Origin: Salsipaludibacter albus
Lineage (GTDB): Bacteria > Actinomycetota > Nitriliruptoria > Nitriliruptorales > Nitriliruptoraceae
Direction: 5' to 3'
Length of the DNA stretch: 49,081 bases
Assembly (NCBI RefSeq): GCF_019798055.1
Contig: NZ_JAHOPH010000028.1
Coordinates: 1 to 49,081, forward strand
The position numbers were made by a program, and so were the translations under genes. Positions 31,560 to 39,650 of this stretch are shown here, in pieces; the first letter of the stretch is position 1, and the number at the start of each line of letters is the position of its first letter. The notes beneath the pieces are model-generated. The model ran no database searches, had not been told where the DNA came from, and saw only the letters and a program-made list of their open reading frames with translations.

Positions 31560-34460
31560 TCACGGGGTGACCCCCCCGTGGACGACTCCCCCCACGGACC
31601 CGACGTCGACACCGAGGTCGATCTCCTCGTGGCCGAGCTCGTCGAAGCCGGCAAGGGCGCAGAGCGCGTCCTGCAGGCCTTCGAGGTCGGTGCCGACGAG
31701 GTCGTCGGCAACCGCCGAGACGATCGTCTCGCCGTCGAGGGTGACGTCGCTGGCGACCAGGTCGTCGGTGCCCATGTGGCAGGTCAGCACGATCGCCTTG
31801 TGCAGGCGCTCGTTGACGAACTCCGCCTCGTAGGACGCGTCGAGGTCACCCGCGGCCAGGTTCACCGCGATTGGGTCGGCCCCGACGTGGCCGGCTGGTG
31901 GGGCGTCCTCGACCACGAAGTAGGTGCCCGGGACCAGGTTGGTGAAGCTGCACTCCCCACTCGCGTCGGTCGTGCAGTCCTCGCCGGTGTCCGTGTCCAC
32001 CGCGTCGTCGAACACCCCGATGGTCGGGGTGTCGAGCCACAGGCTGAACGTGACGCCCTCCAGCGGGTTGCCGGCGTCGTCGACCTTCTTGACGTCGATC
32101 TGGCTCCGCTTGGTGTTGGTGAAGGTGCAGGTCACATTCTCACCGGCCTCGACGTTGAACGTCGCGGTTGCCGTCTCGACGTCACCGGACGAGTTGCCGT
32201 CGTCACAGACCAGGCTGGTCAGGTCCCAGCCCGCCAGCGCCCCCTCGGTCGAGGTGTACTGGCCCGGGTCGACGGACTGGCTGGCCGTCTCGCCGTCGGA
32301 CAGGATGCCCCCGACGTCACCGGTGAAGGTGAAGTCGGCGTCGTCGTTGTCCGGGATGGTCTCCTTGGCGATCGTGATCGAGCCGTCCTGTCGGTTGGTG
32401 AACGTGCAGTTCACGGTCTCGCCGGCCTGGAGGTTCACCGAGGCGGTCTCGGTCTCGAGGTCCACGCTGGACGCGCCCTCGGCATCGCCCGTGTCGCTGC
32501 AGGTCAGGGACGCCAGGTCCCAGCCCGTCGGCACCAGCTCGGTGACGTCGTACGTGCCCGGGTCGAGGTCACCCGAGTCGTCGGACGCACCGTCGGCCAG
32601 CGAGAAGCCGTCCCCGTCGTAGTCGGCGTCGAACGTGAAGCTCTGGACCGCACCGTCCGGCAGCGTCTGCTTGGTGATGACGATGTTGGCGTCCTTCTGG
32701 TTGGTGAAGGTGCACTCGACGTCCTCGCCAGGTGACACGTCGAAGGACGCCGTCCGCGTCCCGGTGTTCCCACCGGAGTCGTCGTCGGAGCAGGTGATGT
32801 CGGTCAGGTCCCAGCCCGGGGCGTCGGACTCCGAGACCGAGTGCGAGCCCGGTGCAACGCCCGTCGACAACGACCCGCCGTCCCCGATCGTGCCCACGAG
32901 GTCGCCGGTGAAGTCGAACGTCGCCGGGTCCCCGTCGGGATCGGTCTGCTTGGTCACCTTGATGGACCCGTCCTTGGTGTTGGTGAACGTGCACACCACG
33001 TCCTCGCCGGCCGCCACGACGAACGTCGCGGTGTTGCCGGTGCCGGAGGAGTTGCCGTCGCTGCAGCCGATGCCGGTGAGCGCCCATCCGTCCGGAACGG
33101 TCTCGCTCGCGCTGTACGTGCCGGGAAGCACCGAGACGGGTGTCGAGGTCTGGCCGTCTCCCAGCGTCGCAGTGATGTCGCCGGTGAAGTCGAACGTGGC
33201 CGAGTCACCGTCCGGGAGCGTCTGCTTCATGACCGCGATCGTCCCCTGGGCCGTGTTCGTGAAGGTGCAGGTGACGTTCTGCCCGATCGCCAGGTCAAAC
33301 ATGACCGTGTCCGAGGTGCTGTCGGGCACGATGGTCCCGTCGGCATCAGCACACGTCGAGTTGGTCAGGGTCCATCCGGCCGGGAGGTCCGACTCGGTGA
33401 TGGTGTAGTCCTCGCCGGCGATCACGTTGGTGATGGTCGTCGAGGCCGTTCCACCCGACGTGGTCAGGTCGAAGTCGGCAGGGTCCGGGTCCAGCGGCGG
33501 CTCGCCGTCACCCGGAGGCGGCACGGCCAGCGTGGAGGTGAACCCGAAGGTGTCGTCGCCACCCACGGTGTTCTTGACGACCGTGACCTGGCCACAGTTG
33601 CTGAGGTTGATCGGCTGTGGTGCGATGTAGTCCTTGAGCGCAGCCGTGAACGAGTCCGACGAGCGGCTCTTGAGGTAGGCCGACCCGAAGCTCTGGCACT
33701 CGCCCGAGTCGAAGATGACGCTCGCGTCGATCGAGGCCTCGCCGAACGTGAAGGCGTCGAGCTGGCCGAGGCCGTCGGCGTTGCCCGCCGTGATCTGGGT
33801 CGTGTTGACCGAGCCTTCCGCGCTGCCGGACGCCGTCAGGTTCACGCGCGCGCTCCAACACGGGTAGGAATTGGACGCCTCGCACGCCGCTGGCGTGTCC
33901 TCGGTGCCGTCCTGCCACCGGTAGAGGAACAGTTCTGGCACGGTCCCGCCCTTGGCGAGCTTGTACTCCACCAGCAGGTCACCGGACATGCGGGCCGGCG
34001 TGATGCCGTTGGGTCCCGCGACGTTGGACTGGTTGAACTCGAAGTCCATGTTCGTGGTGCCCTTCGGGTTCTGCACCCGACTCCAGAACAGGTGCAGGAT
34101 CGTGTCGGAACCCTGCCCCTCCTGGTAGAGCCCGAACGTCTTGAGGTCGGACTTGTTCGGTGGGATGGATCCGAAGTCGGGGACCGGAGGCTCCGTGTCC
34201 TCGCTCGTGCCCTGGGTGAACGAATCGTCGTTGGCGCCGGCCGGGACGTCGTCGCGGCGGATCTCCTCCACCGAGGCCCAGTCGATGTGGCCGGCGCTGT
34301 CCACCACCAGGTTGGCATCCGCGTCGATCTCGAAGTCCGAGCCCGGCACCGACAGGTGGTCGGCGCTGGCGGCGAACGGGACGAACAGGACGGCGATCAG
34401 TGCAAGGACGGCGGCGAACACGGTCGTTCGGCGCCTCGGTACGAGTCTTGGTGTCTTCAT
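31560..34460 (-). CDS. Large secreted prealbumin-like/SpaA-type repeat protein
   Basis: A 966-residue exported protein. A signal peptide (TTVFAAVLALIAVLFVPFAASA) is followed by a 280-residue N-terminal domain of unknown type. Six prealbumin-like repeats of about 75 residues come next. Five follow the pattern G-x-I-x-V-x-KQT-x-PDGD, TFDFTGD, PGTYS, P-x-GW-x-LT, and end in CTFTN; each has two cysteines, one after the GW motif and one in CTFTN. The sixth (IDVKKVDDAGNPLEGVTFSLW to PGTYFVVEDAPP) is a classic SpaA/Cna-B domain with isopeptide-type lysine and glutamate positions. A 90-residue tail lacks both LPXTG and a membrane helix. It is probably an adhesin or shell component. Confidence 0.85.
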   Translation of the reverse strand: MKTPRLVPRRRTTVFAAVLALIAVLFVPFAASADHLSVPGSDFEIDADANLVVDSAGHIDWASVEEIRRDDVPAGANDDSFTQGTSEDTEPPVPDFGSIPPNKSDLKTFGLYQEGQGSDTILHLFWSRVQNPKGTTNMDFEFNQSNVAGPNGITPARMSGDLLVEYKLAKGGTVPELFLYRWQDGTEDTPAACEASNSYPCWSARVNLTASGSAEGSVNTTQITAGNADGLGQLDAFTFGEASIDASVIFDSGECQSFGSAYLKSRSSDSFTAALKDYIAPQPINLSNCGQVTVVKNTVGGDDTFGFTSTLAVPPPGDGEPPLDPDPADFDLTTSGGTASTTITNVIAGEDYTITESDLPAGWTLTNSTCADADGTIVPDSTSDTVMFDLAIGQNVTCTFTNTAQGTIAVMKQTLPDGDSATFDFTGDITATLGDGQTSTPVSVLPGTYSASETVPDGWALTGIGCSDGNSSGTGNTATFVVAAGEDVVCTFTNTKDGSIKVTKQTDPDGDPATFDFTGDLVGTIGDGGSLSTGVAPGSHSVSESDAPGWDLTDITCSDDDSGGNTGTRTASFDVSPGEDVECTFTNQKDANIVITKQTLPDGAVQSFTFDADYDGDGFSLADGASDDSGDLDPGTYDVTELVPTGWDLASLTCSDTGDAEGASSVDLETETASVNLQAGETVNCTFTNRQDGSITIAKETIPDNDDADFTFTGDVGGILSDGETASQSVDPGQYTSTEGALAGWDLTSLVCDDGNSSGDVETATATFNVEAGENVTCTFTNTKRSQIDVKKVDDAGNPLEGVTFSLWLDTPTIGVFDDAVDTDTGEDCTTDASGECSFTNLVPGTYFVVEDAPPAGHVGADPIAVNLAAGDLDASYEAEFVNERLHKAIVLTCHMGTDDLVASDVTLDGETIVSAVADDLVGTDLEGLQDALCALAGFDELGHEEIDLGVDVGSVGGVVHGGVTP

Positions 34461-34725
34461 GTTGGATCCCCCATCGGTGCCGGCCGCAGGCGCGACCGGT
34501 TGTGTGCACAGGGGGATGCAGGCAGCCGTGACGGCTGCTCGATTCCTGCCGCTCCCCCCGGCTCGGCATGGCCGAGCCTGGCCGCGACGGCTCAGCCGTC
34601 CACGGCACGCAATGTGTGTCTTGCCCCCCCGGGGTCACTGACGTCGACCCTCGACGTGCCCCCCGGTACCCGCAGCGACGGGAGATCGTCCGGCACCCCA
34701 ATGCCGTGACCGTCGTCCCTGCGTT
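34461..34725 (-). other. Long structured 5' leader of the repeat-protein gene
   Basis: From the predicted transcription start near 34725, about 265 bases precede the ATG at 34460. Three near-perfect stem-loops lie close together: GACGGCT/AGCCGTC (34586-34600), GGCTCGGC/GCCGAGCC (34560-34578) and GCAGCCGT/ACGGCTGC (34522-34538). The segment between the last two contains unpaired-looking GGAGCGGCAGGAATCGA on the transcript strand. This density suggests a regulatory RNA. It does not match the cyclic-di-GMP, cyclic-di-AMP, cobalamin or SAM riboswitch signatures I know. Confidence 0.5.
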
Positions 34726-34731
34726 GCTGGG

Positions 34732-34760
34732 ACCCTAGTCCCAGGGGAGCGTCGTGTCCA
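34732..34760 (-). promoter_or_regulatory. Promoter of the repeat-protein gene
   Basis: On the leftward strand TGGACA (34760-34755) and TAGGGT (34737-34732) are separated by 17 bases, a close match to the vegetative consensus. It predicts a 265-base leader for the repeat-protein gene. Confidence 0.6.
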
Positions 34761-34850
34761 CGAGTCCGCGATCCGGATGCGCCCGTGGAGGAGCCGCCGC
34801 GCACGTGTCGCACGGCGCGTGCGAACTCCGGAACCCAACAGGAACACAGG

Positions 34851-34875
34851 CCCCACGAGCCACATCCCCGTGGGG
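34851..34875 (-). terminator. Hairpin after the leftward ABC permease gene
   Basis: CCCCACG (34851-34857) and CGTGGGG (34869-34875) are perfect arms just beyond the permease stop at 34883, before the repeat-protein promoter. It would insulate the two leftward genes. Confidence 0.5.
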
Positions 34876-34882
34876 GGGGAGG

Positions 34883-35830
34883 TCAGAAGTCCTCGGCGCG
34901 GACCCGTGGGTCGATCCAGCCGTGGAGGATGTCGGCGACGGTGTTGACGACCAGGACCCCCGCCAGCACGAACATCAGCATGGTGATGACCAGCAGCCGG
35001 TCCTGGCCCTGGATGGCCTCGAGGAGGGCCGACCCGAGCCCGGGCACCTGGAACACGTCCTCCACCACGATCAGCCCGGTCAGCAGCACGGCCGTGTTGG
35101 CCGCGACCAGCTGGACCACACGACCGGCGGTCGGTCGCATCGCCTCGACCTTCAGGATCCGGTCCCGCGGGATGCCCAGGCCTCGCGCCGTCGTGATGTA
35201 TGGCTGGCTGAGGGTGGCCAGCAGCTCGACCCGGCCGACCATCGCCAGGTGGGCCGCCGTTCCCACGCCCAGTGCCAGGATCGGCATGACATAGTTGCGC
35301 CAGCCCGCCAGTTCGCTGGGCGGGTAGATCCACTTGGGCGACGGCAGCAGGTCGGTCCAGTACACCATCACGGCCTGGAGGACGAACGCGGCGACCAGGG
35401 TGGGAACCGACACGAGGATGATGGTGGCGGTCGACGAGACCCGCTCGAGCGGGGTCCGGGGCCGGCGCACCGACAGCCACAGCAGCAGGGGACCGAGCAC
35501 CAGCTGGATGAGCGTGACGCCCAGCAGGATCCACAAGCTCGGGGCGATCCGCGACCGGATGATCGGCCCGATCGGCGCTCCCTGGAGCGTCAGGCCGAAG
35601 TCTCCGACCACGAAGTCCTGCAGGAACAGCCAGTACTGGACCAGGAACGGCCGGTCGTAGTGCAGCCGCTCGACGATCAGGCGGTACTGCTCGGTGTCCA
35701 CCGCGCCGAACCCGAACAGCGCCCGGACCTCGTCCCCCGGCAGGATCGTGATGGCCGCGAAGAGCACGAACGAGGCCACCAGGAGGGTGACGATCCCGAT
35801 GAGCACGCGGCGTAGGATGAACGGCAGCAC
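34883..35830 (-). CDS. ABC transporter permease, DppB/OppB type
   Basis: A 315-residue inner-membrane subunit with the layout of dipeptide/oligopeptide/nickel permease 1. The typical N-terminus is present (ILRRVLIGIVTLLVASFVLFAAITILPGD, LHYDRPFLVQYWLFL). The EAA-like coupling loop reads ARGLGIPRDRILKVEAM, and the end contains VEDVFQVPGLGSALLEAI. About six helices are predicted. The start is GTG 35830, with no good ribosome binding site. Unusually, its partner permease is divergent, and neither binding protein nor ATPase genes are adjacent. The substrate is therefore unknown. Confidence 0.85.
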   Translation of the reverse strand: MLPFILRRVLIGIVTLLVASFVLFAAITILPGDEVRALFGFGAVDTEQYRLIVERLHYDRPFLVQYWLFLQDFVVGDFGLTLQGAPIGPIIRSRIAPSLWILLGVTLIQLVLGPLLLWLSVRRPRTPLERVSSTATIILVSVPTLVAAFVLQAVMVYWTDLLPSPKWIYPPSELAGWRNYVMPILALGVGTAAHLAMVGRVELLATLSQPYITTARGLGIPRDRILKVEAMRPTAGRVVQLVAANTAVLLTGLIVVEDVFQVPGLGSALLEAIQGQDRLLVITMLMFVLAGVLVVNTVADILHGWIDPRVRAEDF

Positions 35831-35856
35831 GAGTGGACCAAGACGACGGAGACCGG

Positions 35857-36747
35857 GTGGACGGCCAGACGGCGACCCACCCTACCCGCGTCGCCAGTGA
35901 CCGTTGGATACGCGCTCGCACCACCCTGCGCAGCCTCGGCGGGCCGGGGATCATCGTCGCCGTGTTCGTCCTGGTCGCCATCTGGCCCGGGCTGCTGGCG
36001 CCCCACCCCGTCAACGCCTGCTTCCTCAGCGACTCGCTCCAGCCGCCGAGCCTGTCCCACCCGTTCGGCACCGACCTGATGGGCTGCGACTACCTCACCC
36101 GGACGCTCTACGGCGCCCGGACATCGATGGTCATCGGCGCGGGGGTCGTGCTGGGAGCCGGGCTGATCGCCAGCGTCCTGGGGACCGTTGCCGGGTGGTA
36201 CGGCGGCTGGGTCGACGCCCTGGTCTCGCGGTCGGCGGACGTGCTGTTCTCGATCCCGATCATCCTCACCGCGCTCGTCCTGTTCGGCATCACCGAGGAG
36301 CGCACGGTCCTCCAGATCGTGCTCGTCCTCACGTTGTTCGCCTGGCCACCGATGCTGCGACTGGTGCGCGGAGCCGTCCGGGAACAGCGCAACGAGGAGC
36401 ACGTCCTGGCGGCACGAGCCCTGGGGGCGAAGTCCGGCTACATCATGCGACGCCACGTCATCATGCACAGCATCCGCCCGATGGTGGTCTTCGCACTGCC
36501 CTACATGGCGACGATCATCTCGCTGGAGGCGATCCTGTCGTTCCTCGGCGTCGGCCTGCAGCTGCCCAACATCTCGTGGGGGTTGATGCTGGCCAACCTG
36601 GGATCGCGGCTGGTCAGCCTCCGGTTCGCCGGCGCCCCCCACCTCATCATCCCCGGGATCGTGCTGAGCCTGCTGGTCTGGAGCCTGGTGCAGATCGGTG
36701 CCCGCGTGCGCGACAGTGGACGTCGCCCCGGTCGCAACCCGGTCTAG
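35857..36747 (+). CDS. ABC transporter permease, DppC/OppC type
   Basis: A 296-residue permease of the dipeptide/oligopeptide/nickel type 2. Evidence includes GIIVAVFVLVAIWPGLLAPH, the FGTDLMGCDYLTRTLYGARTS signature split across the first periplasmic loop, ARALGAKSGYIMRRHVIMH as the coupling helix, and FLGVGLQLPNISWGLML. GTG 35857 has GGAG five bases upstream; GTG 35833 is an alternative only two bases from the divergent partner's start. In normal operons the two permeases are adjacent in the same direction, so this head-to-head order is odd. Confidence 0.85.
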   Translation: MDGQTATHPTRVASDRWIRARTTLRSLGGPGIIVAVFVLVAIWPGLLAPHPVNACFLSDSLQPPSLSHPFGTDLMGCDYLTRTLYGARTSMVIGAGVVLGAGLIASVLGTVAGWYGGWVDALVSRSADVLFSIPIILTALVLFGITEERTVLQIVLVLTLFAWPPMLRLVRGAVREQRNEEHVLAARALGAKSGYIMRRHVIMHSIRPMVVFALPYMATIISLEAILSFLGVGLQLPNISWGLMLANLGSRLVSLRFAGAPHLIIPGIVLSLLVWSLVQIGARVRDSGRRPGRNPV

Positions 36748-37067
36748 ACGAGGTTGCCGGGGCCGTCCCCGCGGCCTGCCACGACGTCGCTGCAGGCCTC
36801 GGGCCGGCGTCGTGCGCTAGGATGGGGGTGTTCGATCCGGACGTCGACCGCGCTCGCGGATGCACGTTCCGTCGCCTCCCACCGTTGCGAGGCCTCTCGC
36901 CGATCCCACCGACACCGTCCGTGTGATCGCCGGCCGTGGGCGCCGAGTCCGGACCGACAGCCGCTGGCAGACGCCACCGGCCGACAAGCGCGTGATCGCC
37001 GTCGTCCCACTCGCCCCGTCCGTGGGCACGTCCGACTGGTGGTCACATCATCCAGGACTGCCACCAC
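36748..37067. other. Leader region of the DEAD-box helicase gene
   Basis: There are 320 bases without a convincing gene. TAGGAT at 36818-36823 could be a -10, giving a leader of about 240 bases before GTG 37068. Long leaders are common for RNA helicase genes that control themselves. No defined structure could be recognised. Confidence 0.4.
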
Positions 37068-39308
37068 GTGACTGACACGACGACCACCGACACGACCGAC
37101 ACCGACACCATCGCAGACCCCGAGGCCACGCCCGACAAGCCCAAGCCCCTGTTCACCGACTTCGGCGTGGACCAGGACCTGGCCGACGCCCTGCGGGAAC
37201 GCGGCATCGTCCACCCCTTCGCCATCCAGGAGCTCAGCCTCCCGCTCGGGCTGAAGGGCCACGACATCATCGGGCAGGCGCGGACCGGGACCGGCAAGAC
37301 GCTGGGCTTCGGACTGCCCCTGCTCCAGCGCATCGACCCGGACAAGGCCAAGACGCAGGCCCTGGTCATCGTCCCGACCCGGGAGCTGTGCATCCAGGTC
37401 GCCGACGACCTGACCGTGGGCAGCACCCGCGGCATCACCTCGATCGCCGTCTACGGCGGGGTCGGCTACGAGGAACAGATCGAGGCCCTGACCACCGGCG
37501 TCCACGTCGTCGTCGGTACCCCCGGTCGCACGCTGGACCACCTCGGCCGGGGCAACCTCGACGTCTCGCAGATCCACACCGTCGTCCTCGACGAGGCCGA
37601 CGAGATGCTCGACATGGGGTTCCTGCCCGACGTCGAGAAGCTGCTGGCCGACGTCCCGGTCGACCGCCAGACCCTGCTGTTCTCGGCCACCATGCCGACC
37701 GCCATCGTCAAGCTGGCACGTCGGTTCATGGAGAAGCCGACCTTCATGCGGGCCGACGAGACCCTCCACGAGACCGCCCCGACCGTGGACCAGCACTTCT
37801 TCCTGGTCCACCGCATGGACAAGCCCCGCGTGCTCGCCCGGCTCCTGCAGATGCCCGGACGTGGCGGCGCCTTCGTGTTCTGCCGCACCAAGCGGATGTG
37901 TGACCGGCTGGTCCGTGAGCTCGAGCCCCTGGGCGTGCGCGCGATCGCGGTCCATGGCGACCTGCGCCAGTCCACGCGCGAGAAGAACCTGGACCAGTTC
38001 CGGGCCGGCAAGGCGGACGTGTTGGTGGCCACCGAGGTGGCCGCACGAGGGCTGGACGTCAGCAACGTCACCCACGTGATCAACTACGACTGCCCGGACG
38101 ACGAGAAGATGTACCTGCACCGGATCGGGCGCACCGCGCGGGCCGGCGAGTCCGGCGTCGCGGTGACCTTCGGCGAGTTCAACGAGGTCGACCGGGTCAA
38201 CGTGATCCGCAAGCGGGTCGGCGTGGAGGACGAGCTGACCGAGGTGTTCTCGACCTCGTCGCTGCTGACCGAACTGTTCGACCTCCCCGAGACCACGCCG
38301 TGGGACGACTTCGGCAAGTCCGACGACGGTGGGCGCGGCTCCCGTGGCAGCTCCGGTCGATCCGGCGGGAGCCGGAGCTCGTCGGGGGGCGGCACGGGCT
38401 CGTCGGGCGGCAAGGGCTCGTCGGGTGGCGGCAGGAGCTCGTCGCGTGGCGACGACCGGTCGTCGTCGCGCGGGAGCCGACGCTCGTCGGCCTCCTCGTC
38501 CGGGTCCAACCGGTCCAGTGGCCGCGGCAGTGATCGCCGCGGTGGCGAGGGTGACGAACACGAGCAGCGCCGCACCTCCGCCGACAGTGACTCGTCCCGG
38601 AGCCGGACCCGGACGCGCACCCGGTCCCGCGCGGGCAGCCGCACCGACCGCGACACGAACGGCTCGAGCCGTGAGTCGTCCAGCCGTGACTCGTCCAACC
38701 GTGACTCGTCGAGCCGTGACTCGTCGAGCCGTGACCGTCGCGACGCCGACAGCACGTCCAGCAGCCGCAACGGCGGGGGCTCGAACGGCCGTCGCACGGA
38801 CGACACCCGCGCACGCGGCGACCGCAAGGACTCGGGTCGCGGCGGTCGCGACCGCCGCACGGGCAACCGCAACGACGACGGCGGCAACGACGGTTCCACG
38901 GGCCGTTCGAAGGACGACGGCACAACCACGAGCCGTACGAACGAGTCCTCGGGCCGGACCACCGGCGGGGCACGCAAGCGCGCCCGTCGTGGCCGCCGCA
39001 GCCAGGACGAGCAGCGCGACGACGCGACGTCGTCGCGCGCGAGCTCGTCGACCGGCAGCGGCACGAGCCAACGTGACAGCGGGTCGACGTCGTCCGACGG
39101 CGGTGGAGCCTCCCGACGTGGCGGACGTGGTCGTGACGACCGGTCGCGCACCAGTCGTGGACGCAGCAGCGACGGCGATCGCTCGGGCCGCGGGTCGTCC
39201 AACGGACGCACCGACGAGAACGCCTCGACGACCCGACGTGGCAGCGATGCCCGCGGCTCCGGCACGCCTCGGCTGGACCGACGCGTCGACGTCGAGCACC
39301 TCCCCTAG
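37068..39308 (+). CDS. DEAD-box RNA helicase with long arginine/serine-rich tail
   Basis: A 746-residue ATP-dependent RNA helicase. The helicase core covers residues 28-400: Q-motif region IVHPFAIQE, motif I ARTGTGKT (71-78), Ia PTRELCIQ, DEAD (175-178), SAT, and motif VI HRIGRTARAG from residue 351. The remaining 330 residues are disordered and rich in Arg, Ser, Gly and Asp. They include a tandem run of S-S-R-D units around 540-565 and many RGG-like triplets. Such tails bind RNA and can drive condensates. GTG 37068 has AGGA about 10 bases upstream. It may remodel rRNA or mRNA under cold or stress, as CsdA/RhlE homologues do. Confidence 0.92.
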   Translation: MTDTTTTDTTDTDTIADPEATPDKPKPLFTDFGVDQDLADALRERGIVHPFAIQELSLPLGLKGHDIIGQARTGTGKTLGFGLPLLQRIDPDKAKTQALVIVPTRELCIQVADDLTVGSTRGITSIAVYGGVGYEEQIEALTTGVHVVVGTPGRTLDHLGRGNLDVSQIHTVVLDEADEMLDMGFLPDVEKLLADVPVDRQTLLFSATMPTAIVKLARRFMEKPTFMRADETLHETAPTVDQHFFLVHRMDKPRVLARLLQMPGRGGAFVFCRTKRMCDRLVRELEPLGVRAIAVHGDLRQSTREKNLDQFRAGKADVLVATEVAARGLDVSNVTHVINYDCPDDEKMYLHRIGRTARAGESGVAVTFGEFNEVDRVNVIRKRVGVEDELTEVFSTSSLLTELFDLPETTPWDDFGKSDDGGRGSRGSSGRSGGSRSSSGGGTGSSGGKGSSGGGRSSSRGDDRSSSRGSRRSSASSSGSNRSSGRGSDRRGGEGDEHEQRRTSADSDSSRSRTRTRTRSRAGSRTDRDTNGSSRESSSRDSSNRDSSSRDSSSRDRRDADSTSSSRNGGGSNGRRTDDTRARGDRKDSGRGGRDRRTGNRNDDGGNDGSTGRSKDDGTTTSRTNESSGRTTGGARKRARRGRRSQDEQRDDATSSRASSSTGSGTSQRDSGSTSSDGGGASRRGGRGRDDRSRTSRGRSSDGDRSGRGSSNGRTDENASTTRRGSDARGSGTPRLDRRVDVEHLP

Positions 39309-39314
39309 GAGGGC

Positions 39315-39650
39315 TCAGGTGCGGCCGAGGAGGGCGCGGATCGCCTGGCCGAAGCCCCAGTCCAGCCACGCCCGCTCCCCGCAGTGCGGGCAGCGGGTCC
39401 ACAACGACCCGCGCAGTGGGTTGTAGAGGAACGGTGGCCGCAACAGGGGCATGGCCGATGCCAGGTCCAGTGGGGTCCGCACCCGGCAGCGCCGGCAGGT
39501 GACCTCGAACGGCCGTGGGGGCGCCGACGTGGGGGCGGTCGAGAAGAGCGCCTCCTTGCCCGCGGCGTCCTGGCCGTGGCCCGATCGGCGGTTCCGGTCG
39601 ACCCGGTCGAAGGTGGACGAGGTCCGACCTCGCGTCGGCTCGGTGGCCAT
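39315..39650 (-). CDS. Zinc-ribbon protein following ParA
   Basis: A 111-residue soluble protein. The C-terminal half holds two CxxC pairs, TCRRC and RCPHC, which would bind one zinc. They are separated by a hydrophobic stretch (LASAMPLLRPPFLYNPL) and followed by ERAWLDWGFG. The N-terminal 45 residues are charged and probably flexible. It resembles small actinobacterial zinc-ribbon proteins of unknown function. ATG 39650 shares its A with the parA stop, so the genes are translationally coupled. It ends six bases from the convergent helicase stop. Confidence 0.7.
   Translation of the reverse strand: MATEPTRGRTSSTFDRVDRNRRSGHGQDAAGKEALFSTAPTSAPPRPFEVTCRRCRVRTPLDLASAMPLLRPPFLYNPLRGSLWTRCPHCGERAWLDWGFGQAIRALLGRT

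Noticed and set aside
32100-33450. CRISPR-like or nucleotide repeats
   Set aside because: The periodicity comes from protein repeats inside the coding frame; units are about 225 bases with diverged sequence and no spacer structure.
32841-34709. Rightward open frame opposite the repeat adhesin
   Set aside because: No domain, Arg/Val/Gly shadow composition, and it runs through the adhesin's signal peptide and leader.
34461-34725. Known cyclic-dinucleotide riboswitch in the adhesin leader
   Set aside because: The conserved GCAAAGCC and GGGTTACCG-type elements of c-di-GMP-I and the c-di-AMP core were not found, so only an unassigned structured leader is claimed.
38660-38750. Short tandem DNA repeat
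   Set aside because: It encodes tandem Ser-Arg-Asp units in the helicase tail and stays in frame, so it is a coding feature rather than an independent element.
36744-39299. 851-codon leftward open frame opposite the helicase
   Set aside because: The Ala/Arg/Val low-complexity is the reverse of the helicase RS-rich tail. No real domain.
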